Part shown: in pieces, positions 1-10,297 of the stretch
Numbering within the stretch: the first letter of the stretch is position 1
How the letters are laid out: each line of letters opens with the position of its first letter
From: Lactuca virosa
Taxonomy: Eukaryota > Streptophyta > Magnoliopsida > Asterales > Asteraceae
DNA length: 64,000 nt
Reading direction: 5' to 3'
Assembly (NCBI GenBank): GCA_928212115.1
Contig: CAKMRJ010005523.1
Coordinates: forward strand, 244,814,932-244,878,931
Notes under the pieces: model-generated
What the model was told of the DNA's origin: nothing
The model's database searches: none
What the model saw: the letters and a program-made list of their open reading frames with translations, nothing else
Translations under genes and position numbers: made by a program

Positions 1-85
1 GAGAGGAGAGAGAGAGAGGTAAGTTTAACTGAAATAGAAATAAAATGGTTGAGAACGTGAAAATCATTCCCAACCAATCATTTTT

Positions 86-200
86 CACTACTAGAAAGCA
101 GGCCTTTAATAAAATGTGAACTATGACACACATTGAATTTATGAAATACAAAAGTGGGTGTCGTAAAAAATGCCATCTCTTATAAAATTTAAAAGATTTA
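86..200 (+). mobile_element. CACTA-like 5' terminus (fragment)
   Basis: Position 86 opens with CACTACTAGAAA, the usual terminal inverted repeat of plant CACTA (En/Spm) elements. The following bases contain GTCGT and GACAC type sub-repeats (around 160-205) that resemble CACTA subterminal repeats. No matching inverted end (TTTCTAGTAGTG) was found downstream before the E2 gene, so this is either a truncated end or a non-autonomous relic. Nothing codes for a CACTA transposase here. The call rests on the terminus alone. Confidence 0.45.
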
Positions 201-904
201 CGACACGCATCTTTTCTTGTCCTAAAAGTTGTCGTCGTTTTACAATTTTTTTAAGGAAATGTGAGTACATAGAGGGAAAAGGAAATCCCCAAAAAAATTT
301 AAACCTTGCTTTCTTCTCCTACAATTGTTTCCATCTGTTCTCTCATATCACCCATCCTTTGTCTTTGCCCCTCATCGTCTCTGATATCACCCCTCTTTTG
401 TCTTCGACCCTCACCACCTCTTATGGTCTCATACTGTGGTGATGCACCTCGTTCCAATTATGTGAGCCCTGGGAATTGACGAAGAGGAAGAAGACTATGG
501 ACCAATCAGTGCACATCAAGTTTAAATTTAAGGGTCTGAGATTTCGTCTTATGTTTCTACTCTCTCTCTCTCTCTCTCATTTACCTGATTCATGGTATGT
601 AGTTATTTATTGTTTAGATTTCAATTTGAGGTACAACATCCACGTTTCCTACAAATAAGTATGGCGAGCAAAACAATTCACGTTTAATCTTTCTGAGGGG
701 CTCTCAAGCAAGCTCATTTCCTAAACTCCCCATATAGTACACTATTACAACCTATATAAGAATAAGCATGGTAAAGCGACATACATTAAGATTGATGATG
801 AAAACCCTTTTGAGTTCTTGTTTCTCTCCATTGGTTGCATGATAATAGTTATAATTCTTGTTTTGGTCTATTTTGATTAATTTCAATATTTATATAGTTA
901 TAAT
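201..904. other. Non-coding stretch with a (CT)n microsatellite
   Basis: No credible gene is visible. A perfect CT dinucleotide run lies at about 561-578. The short open frames here have no recognisable domain. The stretch sits between the CACTA-like terminus and the MULE fossil and may belong to one of them. Confidence 0.5.
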
Positions 905-1535
905 TTGTGTGTTTTGTTAACTTTTTTTTATTATGGTCTACCTACGGGCATTTCGCAACATCTGTCGGCGTGCCTCATGATAGACGGGGCCCACCTTAAA
1001 GGTGAATTCAAGGGTACCATGTTGTTGGTGTTTGCAATGGACAAAAACAACCAAATTATGTCAGTTTCATATAGAATAGCCAAGAGTGATCGGGGTGCAC
1101 AGAGTCGTAGTCATGGTTCGTACAAAAAAAACTACATTATTGTATCGGCGACTTACAACCATTAACATTCATTTCTGATAGGGCGTCATCCATTGTCATG
1201 TCCATTGCTAATATATTCCTGAATGTGTATCATGGTGTTTGTGGTTCTCATCTTTTGCCAAACATAGTAGCCAAGTACAACAAAAATGTGACAACAAAAA
1301 CTTTGTTCAGGAAGGCTGCAATAGCTTATAGAGTGGAAGATTTTGAGTACTACATGGAAGCGGTACATCATAACAAACACGCCGAATGGAAGTACTTAAA
1401 AGAAATGGATCAAAATATCTGGGTCTTTGCAATAATCTTATGAAATCAAACAGTGCGGAATCTTTCCACGCGTCATCGAAAGATGCTCATAAGATACCGG
1501 TAATGTGCTCATTGAGTAATGAGTTGTTCCTAATA
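905..1535 (+). pseudogene. Mutator-like (MULE) transposase fossil
   Basis: The frame at 905-1165 contains LMIDGAHLKGEFKG followed by AMDKNNQIMSVSY and RIAKSD, the first block of the MULE/MuDR transposase core with the catalytic Asp (IDGxHLKG). A second frame from 1198 gives the next block, with SIANIFLNVYHGVCGSHLLPN, matching the family pattern in which a Cys and His follow the second catalytic region. After 1443 a third frame reads SAESFHASSKDAHKIPV, the following conserved block. Moving between frames requires at least two frameshifts, and no zinc finger or terminal repeats are seen, so it is non-functional. Confidence 0.75.
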
Positions 1536-1993
1536 ATCACCAGAATAAAACAAGTATAATATACAAGAACGGACATTAGATATATATTACTTTTTCCATT
1601 TATGATTTAACATACCTAACAGTTTTATTTTGGTACTTTATGTCGTGGAAGTAACAACTAAACTAATGATATGGGCTGATAAGAAGGTTGGGAAGCCCGC
1701 AAGGCTACAAACCGAAAGGTGTACAAAAAAAAAACAGCATTGTTGATCGGAGTGGGAAAGCCCAGGAAAATAGGATTTTGTGGGGATCGATAGTTCCCCC
1801 ATTATCCTCTGTTTTACTGTTGATAATTGCGAATAATGGAATCGTCCGATATGGAGAGATACAACCCTCCGAAATCCAAGTAAAACATCCTGATCATATC
1901 AGTTCTTGTTATTGAGTTATCTCTGTGTATTGATATTTGTAAATTCTGTTTTCTAGTAAAAGAGAGTTTCCGGGGAGTAGTAAATCTGCGTAT
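1536..1993. promoter_or_regulatory. Upstream region of the E2 gene
   Basis: This gap separates the MULE fossil from the start codon of the E2 gene. It is A+T-rich and probably holds the promoter and 5' UTR, but no single TATA box or regulatory motif is clear enough to place. A short open frame at 1688-1915 has no recognisable domain. Confidence 0.3.
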
Positions 1994-4421
1994 ATGGAAC
2001 CCGAAGGGATAGAAATTTATCCTCCTTCCGGTAATAAGACTTCGAAATCAAAGGCCAAGGCGCTTAAACAAAAGAAGGTACATAACTCGTATCATCAATG
2101 CCGGTTTCTTGGTTTCATCAAACTTGTTCATATCTCATCATTAATTTGTCAGGTTGCTTATCATGAAATAATTGACGTTGACATTGATGAAGACCGCAAT
2201 GATGTAGTATTCATGGAAGGGAAGGTGCGATCGAACAAAAAGATGAAGGTATAATAAGTTCTTGATTCCCAATTTATTACGATTCTTGACCTTTTGAAAT
2301 ATATATGATATAGTATTCTCCTTACTTGTATTTTTGCATCTTCTTCTATAGTCATCTTTGGTTCCTAGTAATAGTAATGCAGAACAAGGTTCAAGGCACA
2401 GTGGTGTGCAAATGGATTCAGTGGGGCCCAGCCATTCTTCAAAGAGCTTTGTAGCAGAAAACTTTTTTGATTTAGATGATTATGCTTTCGAGGATGATGA
2501 TTCCATGGATTTGGCTTTGCAATTGCAATCCCATTTTGATAGTATGGATACACCTACTCATATCGAAGCTCAAATTCCCTGGTTTCCAGATAACTTCCCA
2601 ATGGAAAAGAATTCATCTAAACATGATCAGGCTTCTTCTAGTTATTCTGGTCTACATGCAAATAACAGTTCAAAGAATCTTTCATTTCTTAAGACCCCAC
2701 AAAAAATCCAACACCAAAATGAAAATGTGCCCTTCAATAACCCTAGGAGTTCAAGTTTAACTGGAAGTTCTTCTAGCATGACAAAGGTTGTTGATAATGA
2801 AGATGTTATCAAAAGATATGAGAGCTTCAAGAAGTTTGATACGGTCGTTGACTTTTCTGATCATTATTATGCAACAAAGAGTTCACGAACGAATCGAGTA
2901 AGTGTGATTTTGGGGATTTTTTTCCATTAAAGTCCTGTATGGGTAACTATATCTATTGGATAAGAGTTTTGCATACATAAGCTCTTCTTTTTTTTAGACT
3001 GTATAATTTGACTTAAAAGAGACTGAATGAATATTTTACCCTTACATTCCAAAAAACAAATTTGACAATATTAATCAATTTTAACGTGAGAGGAGTTGAA
3101 AGGAAAAAAAAATGGCAAATAGGTTAAGGGTTAGTGTCTGAATACATTATTGTAGTTTGGTACTTTTAATAAGCAGTTTTGATTGTGTGGATGAAAATAA
3201 ATCAAAGTTGCTTATTGACTTAGGTAAGAAGTGTTTAATAAGTTGTTTTCTTCTATCTTATTTAAATGTGCTTAGTATATATGGAAACCATATCCAAACA
3301 CTTTTTCCTAAAATTCGTTTTGATACCGCATAAGCTAATAAGTAATTTTACAAAAAAGCATAAGTTTTTAAATAAGCAAATCCCAAACCCTAAGTCGTTC
3401 TTTCAAGATTAGCTCAAAGAAGAAACAACGATATATAGCTGTCCAGACTAATTGCTTAGCCTATTGATTAAGTCAAAAAGAAACAACCCCTTTATTGGAT
3501 TTAATATACTTAATATGCTGTTTGTTTTATTTTCATACGCATATATGTGATATGTGTTTCAGCCATCGAAAAATTGGGCTAAAAAGATACACGATGAGTG
3601 GAGGATTCTTGATAAAGACTTGCCTGGTATGTACGTATATATGTATGTATGTCTCACAAATCGAAATTGATTAATTTATTAGAAGTTGAAATGAATAGAA
3701 GAGATGCTTTGTTGTATACAGACACAATATTTGTTAGGGCATATGAATCAAGGATGGATCTTTTAAGAGCTGTAATTATTGGAGCAGAGGGTATCCCATA
3801 TCATGATGGCCTCTTCTTCTTCGATGTCTGCTTTCCAAGCAGCTATCCTAACACCCCACCTGTATGTCTTGTCTTGTCTTGTCTTCTTCTTCAATTCTTA
3901 ATGCCATATATATTATATATGTTATGTGATTGATGTTGATAGATTTGAATGATTATTTATTTCAGCTTGTGCATTATCACTCTGGTGGCCTTCATATCAA
4001 TCCGAATCTCTACGATTGTGGTTACGTCTGCTTGAGCCTTTTGAACACATGGGATGGTGGCAAAAAGGAGATGTGGATCCCTGGGACCTCAACCATGCTC
4101 CAAGTCCTTGTGTCTATACAGGGTCTCATCCTCAACGCAAAGCCTTACTTCAATGAACCTGTATATGCAAAAACAAGTGGGTCCGTGTATGGGGAAAAAA
4201 GTTCCATACAATACAATGAATCCACTCTTATCCTATCACTCAAAACCATGGTGTATACCATGAAAAAACCACCCAAGGTAATGTAAAAAAAAAATTCATT
4301 TTCACATTTTTTTTCTTTTAATAGTACGTTGCATGTTGGTTAATATTGGGTTTGTTGGATGGTGTAGAACTTTGAGGATTTGGTGAGTGGGCATTTGGAA
4401 AGCGCGTGCGTGATATTTTGA
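1994..4421 (+). CDS. UBC25/26-type ubiquitin-conjugating enzyme E2, C-terminal frameshift
   Basis: Seven exons can be joined with GT-AG introns: 1994-2077, 2153-2248, 2352-2897, 3563-3626, 3722-3861, 3966-4277 and 4368-4421. The product starts MEPEGIEIYPPSG and has an acidic, low-complexity N-terminal half of about 240 residues. A UBE2O-like E2 domain follows, with IFVRAYESRMDLLRAVI, GLFFFDVCFPSSYPNTPP, INPNLYDCGYVCLSLLNTW and MLQVLVSIQGLILNAKPYFNE. The catalytic Cys is residue 332 (YVCLSLL); NPN stands where HPN is usual. Plant relatives are Arabidopsis UBC25/UBC26 (PFU group), which transfer ubiquitin. In exon 7 the expected GHFGKRVRDIL is broken by a missing base near 4395-4397. The frame then reaches a stop at 4419-4421, giving about 431 residues. 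The lost tail continues out of frame to about 4625. The E2 fold is complete, so activity may remain. A sequencing error is the main alternative. Confidence 0.85.
3120..3430. mobile_element. MITE-like insertion in the third E2 intron
   Basis: This part of the intron contains blocks such as CTTATTGACTTA, CCAAACACTTTTT and AAATCCCAAACCC. Similar blocks recur at about 6880-7240. The shared pieces suggest a short non-autonomous DNA element, possibly of the hAT type, in the 665-bp intron. Exact ends and a target duplication were not resolved. Confidence 0.3.
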
Positions 4422-4660
4422 TGGCGTGTAAGGCGTATACAGAAGGTGTGCAAGTTGGGTGTCTTGTGAGGGGAGGTGTACAGGATGTGGATGAGGGTAA
4501 TAATGACGTCAGCTGTTCGGATAAATTCAAAGGTAACGTGGTTGCGTATGTTAAGACGCTTGTGGCTGCTTTTAAAAGCATTGGAGCTAAAGAAGCTGAG
4601 GAGTTTATTTGGTTAAGTGAAAAGGAAATCCTTCCATCCCATGCACTGCACCTTCTACTG
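4422..4660 (+). pseudogene. Out-of-frame remainder of the E2 C-terminal tail
   Basis: Read from 4406 in the shifted frame, the DNA encodes RDILMACKAYTEGVQVGCLV and further sequence typical of the tail of UBC25-like enzymes, up to about EEFIWLSEKE. It is continuous with exon 7 if one base is restored near 4396. The frame then runs into the MITE-like element at 4661 and ends in a poly-lysine stretch from an A-run. This tail is therefore not expected to be translated from the upstream start. Confidence 0.7.
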
Positions 4661-4931
4661 GTTCCCGAATTTTCGCAAAAAAAAAAAAAGTAAGGAGAGA
4701 AAAGAAAGGAAAAGAAATTTGTGTATTGTGTTTCCAAGTTGGAGAGAAGTAAAAGGAAAATTAAATATTTTGTTCATTTCTCTCCAAATTCGAAGGAAAT
4801 TTAGGAGGAAAAGTGATCATTTCACTTCCTTCCACTTTCATCCTTTAATGAAACTCACCTACACAAAAATCTTTTACTTTCTTCTCACTTCCATCCATTT
4901 CCCTTCTTTTCCTTTGTTAAGATGAACTAGG
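4661..4931. mobile_element. MITE with GGTTCCCGAATT-type ends
   Basis: The left end reads GGTTCCCGAATT and the right end AACTAGGAATC, which are imperfect inverted repeats. The interior is purine-rich on the left and pyrimidine-rich on the right, and shares a segment (CACTTTCAT..TTTAATGAAACTC) with the better preserved copy at 43774-44167. It replaces the natural 3' end of the E2 coding region or its UTR. No clear target duplication was seen. Confidence 0.45.
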
Positions 4932-5016
4932 AATCATTATTGGTGAAAGAAAAGATATGGGATTTTGATAGGACTAAGATATTATTTTCTTATTTTGGAT
5001 TTTGGATTTGGATGTT

Positions 5017-5473
5017 TTAGGTTTTCGGATTTTATTCCCATGTATTACATGTGTTCATTTTAAAGAAAAAAAATATGAAATTCTAAACATTTGAGAAGTT
5101 TGAATTTATAAAAAAAAATAGAAGAATATTGAATTATCAAAATTAAATTGTTTGTTTTTTTTTAAATTAAACAAATAATTTAGATAAATAAAGAAAGGAA
5201 ACTAATGAAACTTTAATTTAGAAAATTTGATATTAGAAGTAAGTCAATTAATGAAATTGATATGAATTTATTATTACATTTTATTGTAATTATTACATTT
5301 AAATATTATATGGAAATTAATAAAATGAAAAAAAACAACAAAATTCCATGTGGAAAAAAGTTAATTGAAAATAACCACAAAATGACATGTGGCCAAATCA
5401 ATGAGAAATGTGACATGTGGCAAAAAGTTCTTTATTTATTAGGGATGAGGATATATATATTTATTAGGGAGGA
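5017..5473 (-). mobile_element. Non-autonomous Helitron-like element
   Basis: Read on the minus strand, the element begins TCCTCCCTAATAAAT at 5473 and ends near 5017 with CTAA. A short hairpin (CATGTAATACATG) lies upstream of that end. The same first 15 bases and the same hairpin occur in the element at 30006-30354, which has a verified empty site. Inside are repeated TGACATGTGGC-type blocks. A short internal duplication of the TATTAGGGA region makes this copy longer. The 3' end is more eroded than in the other copy. Confidence 0.6.
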
Positions 5474-6880
5474 TTGCATAGAAATTGTATTAGATATAAA
5501 CTTTCCATGTTCAACCCTAAAAATCAGCCACTTAATTAGTGATATGAGAGAATTTGCAATTTGAATTCTACCTTTCTTATTTGATTACCCAAGAAATCAG
5601 GAACCGATTCAGCATTTTTTTTTATAATTTGATAGCTACACTGCTGGGAATATTAGGAGGAACAAACTATGTTGTAGACTTTGTTTGATGTATTGGATTC
5701 AATCCTAATTCTCCTTGGAAACATGTGGTTTGATTTTATGTTCACCCATGGCTGATTTGGTTATCTTTTGTCAATGTCAATTCTATCTACAGCCACCACT
5801 GCTCACCTTGTTCTCTATCTTTTGCTAATCGGTAAGTTTGTACTTATCTTTTTTAAGGCTTCAATTTTAACCAAAAAATATGTGTTCATGGAATTGATTA
5901 AGTTGGTTTAAAAGATTTGAATGTGCATAACAACCATTTTGATAAAATGTCCACATGAATTTGGAGTGTAGTTTTACTTTGAGTTTGCTTCACATTGTTT
6001 CTACAAGTTTCCTTGAGATAACCATATTTATTTCGGAGGTACACACTTAAAATATTTAATTAGATTAAATTCTGAATGTCTTCGATAAACATAGTTGTGC
6101 TTGAAATATTTACTGTATTTTTGACCAGGAGGATGAAAGGTGGATCAATCTGACATGGTTCTGATAGAAGTCCTCATCATATCGGTAAGTTCTTTTTTGT
6201 TTTAAATTTATGCACATTTTGGTTATGGTAATGCTTTTTATGGAGTTAAACATGTTTCCTTTGTCCTTAATATTGATGAATTATGACTTCATTTTTAGTG
6301 GTTATGAAAAGTAGAACTAAATGCAACTTTAGCCGAAGGGAAACACCAGTGCCAACATAGAGTCTTGATTTTTTTTTCATGATTTATAAGAGGCTTGGAG
6401 TTTCTGCTCATGTTGTTTATGCAGTAGACCCTGTATCACACACACAACTTTTGAATTTGTTGAAGGTCCAACCACCAAAGACATATTCCTTAAATTTTGA
6501 TTAAAAGGAGTCGTTGAAGATGTAATTCTTATAACACCATATACATTTTGTAGTTTTTTTTTTTGAAAGAGACAATATATACATTTTGTAGTTATGCACC
6601 ATGTAACTCAACTTACAAAATATTACACGCGCTTTATTAGTTTTATGCTGAAGATGGTGATGAGGGTGAGCCAAGAACAAAAGTTAGACTAGTGACAAAT
6701 TACTGATAGAATCATTGACAATTTTTGTTTGATTAATTTTATAACAAATATCAACTTATCTATATAAATAATCATATCTAGGGCCCATTTTTACTTTTCG
6801 CCTAAGGCTTTCAAAATCAATAGACCGACGACTGTGATATTGAATATAACTAACAACAATATCCAAATGTATTTTTGAGC
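5474..6880. other. Intergenic, no gene recognised
   Basis: I see no convincing open frame, RNA gene or transposon terminus in this A+T-rich stretch. Two segments end in splice-donor-like TCGGTAAGTT (about 5829 and 6184), which could mark exons of a decayed or non-coding transcript, but nothing supports this beyond the motif. Confidence 0.4.
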
Positions 6881-7245
6881 AAAAGTGTTTATTGACTTAT
6901 GGTGGTGACAATATGAGTTTTTAAAAAAGTGTTTGGAGCAACTTTTGTGATGACAAACAACTTTATAATTATAAAATGACTAAAAAGGGTATGGAAAGAA
7001 AGGAGAAAAGAAAAAAAAGCTAGAGAGATCATTAAGGGTGTTATTGTCATTTTTAGTTTAAAAGGCCATAAGCACTTCAAAAAACCGGGATCCCTAACTT
7101 TTGGAAATACCATTTAAAATCATGTCAAAAAGTCACATTCAAAATCACTTATGCAATAGCCAAACACTTTTTAGACTTATTGACTTTTTAAAAAGCTGAT
7201 AAGTCAATAAGTTATTTTGAAAATCAATCCCAAACATCCCTAACA
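6881..7245. mobile_element. MITE-like element with imperfect inverted ends
   Basis: The left side reads GTGTTTATTGACTTATGG. The right side, on the opposite strand, reads AACTTATTGACTTATCAGC, so the two form an imperfect inverted repeat of about 15 bp. The right margin contains CAATCCCAAACATCCCTA, as often seen at hAT-type MITE ends. Related blocks occur in the E2 intron. No target duplication was resolved. Confidence 0.35.
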
Positions 7246-8990
7246 ATGATTGATGAAAATTGGGATTGAAGATCTTAAATTGGCAACGGAAGCATTTTTA
7301 GATTTAAATAAACTAAAAACCATTTTACCAACCAATGATCATTTTGCAAAGCTTAGGAAGATTAAAAAAAAACCATAGACAGTTAAGTGTTACAACCATT
7401 GAAGACTTTGATTGTCATGGGAGATTAAAAGTTGATGAAGTGTGGCATGAAACTTCAAAATAGAAGTTCTCTAGAGATATCCACCAAGCAAGGAAATACC
7501 TCCAAAGATGTTAGTCTTCACTTGTATGTTAGGTCTTCTTAATACTTAAAAGTAAATACCAAAAATACATTCAAATGAGAAGCAACTAAGAGCCTTTAAT
7601 CTAGCACCAAATTGCAAGACATAGTAGGAGATGGGAGGGTGAGAGAACTACGAAATTTCCAGCCAAAATAAGAGAGAAAAAGTGATAAAAAAACTTATAG
7701 TTTTTGGTTACTTACTCTTCTTTAAATACTAGAACCTTATTACCAATAGACCATACCATCTACTAGAAAAAGCATCGATTAAAAGGACAAACATGGGTAT
7801 TAGAATAAACAATGCAACAAACCATGTCCCTCATCTCTTAAAAGCCACATCTAGGAGAGGGAAGAATGATGATGTTTTGTAATTTTTGCTTTTTCTTCCA
7901 ACTAGATAGTTATATATCAACTAGATGATTACTCTAAGTGTCCAAAAGGTTATAGATAACATTTAAATTCATACCATATGATATTAAGTTAGTTTTTTTT
8001 GTTCTCTTTTATTATTATTTCCTAGAAACAGTAATTCTCAATATGTTGGAAAATATTATTTTCATAAAATAAAGTTTTTCCAATTAAATACAAGTGTTGA
8101 TTATATATACTAATAATCAAATTATACTAATAAATAATCAATTAGTAGTAACTTGCTATAAGGTGTGACCTTATAGGATCATCTGTCATTATCAATATTA
8201 TTCTATAATGAATGTTGGGCATATAAAATCTTCCGGTTTCCACATCCACCCATCTAGAAATCGAGCTTCAAACCAAAATCGATTACACACCATGACATCT
8301 TTAATCATAGGTTAAAGTTGCATTCTATCATAAAAAGTGGGGATATATTGTGTTTTATCGGTGATTGGTAGTGGCGACAGTGCAGGAATCAAAAGTTTCA
8401 TCCCAAAACATCATAATCATTTAGCAAAATCAAGAAAAACCCATATCCACTTGATCTCAAACAAATTTACCTTTCTGTTGTTTCTATCAGCAAAGAGAGT
8501 CATGATTAAAATGTGTAGTTGATGATTAAAATATTTAGTTGATGTGGCAGCAACCAAGGTTATTAAATCTTATTTTCATTATAATAAATTACTGAAGCTA
8601 ATCAACCCAATGGGTTAATCCGATGATGAATGATACAAAGATCCTCGAAATTTGTTTCCATAAGTTTGACGATAGATGATCAAAAAGATTAATCGATTTC
8701 TTAGTTCTTTTGAAGGTTGGCAATGACAAATAAAAATTGTTAAGGAGTATTGTACTTTATCAAAAGAAGTAATGAAGGACTAGTATATTTTGTGGTTTAA
8801 AAAAATTGTTATTCCTTTATACTAATTAGTTGTCATCAATTTTGGAAGCATATATTTCAAACTATGAACCATTATGATTAGGGCTTTTGACATGAAAAGC
8901 CTTTAATTTTGTCACTTTTGAACGGAATTACCCTAACTAAGATTTCTTGTTTGTTTATGCCTAATAATCAAGAGGCCTTTGTCAAAAATA
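7246..8990. other. Intergenic, no gene recognised
   Basis: This is A+T-rich sequence with many stops in all frames. I found no domain, RNA gene, tandem array or terminal repeat that I can support. It ends where the old LTR begins at 8991. Confidence 0.4.
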
Positions 8991-10297
8991 TGTAACATCC
9001 GGTTTCAGGAAGTTTCTTTTTGGTAGGGATGAGCTTTAGAACCGGACCGGTTCGGAACCGGAATCAGTTTTTCTATTATAAGAATCGGGAACCGGACCGT
9101 CGGTTCTAGCGCCGGTTCCGGTCCCGGTTTTTCGGTTATTTTTCAAACTCGAATCGGTTGAAATACTATAGATGATATGTTATCTTCCGGAGTTTGTAAA
9201 TGATTCAATATTTTACCAAATTATGACTTTTTACATTCTAAACTGAAGTACAAACACGAAATTAGATGATGAAAAAAGAATCAAGTAATTACGACTTCAT
9301 ATGTGTGAGTTATGCACATTTTAAAAGCGAGACAGATTCCAAAAAAAATGTTGAAACAGAAAAAACGCAGCATTGATATGCTGTCTTCTGGGGTCTATAA
9401 CTGATTGAATATCTAACCAAAATATGTGTTTTTATAGTCTAAAATAAAGTACAAACTCCAAAACATATGCATTTAAAAAATGGGACAGATTCAAAAAAAC
9501 AAAAAAAAATGTTGAAATAGAAAAAACACAGCATCGATATTCTTTCTTTTGGGGCATGTATCTGATTCAATATCTAACCAAAACATATGTTTATAAAGTA
9601 AAAAACGAATTACAAACTACAAATTACATGTTGGAAAAAAATCAAATAATTCTGACTTAATATGAGTGAGTTATGCACATTTTAAAAATGGGAAAAATGT
9701 CAAATCGGTTCCAGTTTTTACAACCGGGACTGGTTTTCATAAAAATGGAGAACCGGTAACCGGACCTTATTACCAATTCCGGTTCCGGTTTGGTTCCGGT
9801 TCCGTCGGTTCTAACGATCATCCCTACTTTTTGGAATGACAGACTTTAATTTAGTCAAGAGCAGGTCTAGGAATTCAAAGGATAAAGTTTGGACCTTATT
9901 AGATGTTGATAATGTTAGTCGTGTGATTTAAGCCCCATGATTGCGTATTGGAGCCAAAAAGGGGTATAATGGGAAAAAGTGATATCACGTAATTTTTGCA
10001 TGTCTTAATGAATTAAGTTCTATATGATTAAGTCAAAAGTAATTTTATATAATTGTGGGGCTTGTCAATACCTTCGCATGCATCTAAAGATCACTGAAAA
10101 CGGGTTTAGAACAAAGAAGTTATGATTGTTCGAAGCTGAAAACTGAAAATCTGGAATTATCGGCAAAAGTGTGGAGTGCTTCCGACCCAATGGGTTGTCC
10201 AATTTTTTAGGATTTTAGGGGTATTTAAGGGCCATTAACCCTTAGCGTTTGTTCATTCTCAACCTCTAACACCCCCAGATCATTCCTTGAGTGAAAC
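8991..10297 (+). mobile_element. Old LTR (left part), interrupted by a hAT and by a gypsy LTR
   Basis: The stretch opens TGTAACATCC, a common LTR start in this window, and contains a TATA-like GTATTTAAGGG near 10218 followed by leader-like sequence. It is interrupted at 9024-9826 by a hAT element. At 10298 it is interrupted by the 2.2 kb gypsy LTR, and its continuation appears to be the sequence from 18560 onward (GAAACCCTAGCC...). No partner LTR, primer site or coding sequence was found. The LTR identity is inferred from its start, its TATA box and the way younger elements split it. Confidence 0.5.
9024..9826. mobile_element. Non-autonomous hAT element with 8-bp TSD
   Basis: The 8-bp direct repeat CTTTTTGG flanks the element exactly (9016-9023 and 9827-9834). 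The ends are inverted repeats: TAGGGATGAGCTTTAGAACC on the left and, on the opposite strand at the right, TAGGGATGATCGTTAGAACC. An 8-bp TSD with TAGGG ends is diagnostic of the hAT superfamily. Both subterminal regions are packed with CCGGTTCCGG-type repeats. The middle holds three diverged tandem units (starting near 9173, 9373 and 9535). There is no transposase, so it depends on an element elsewhere. Confidence 0.9.
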
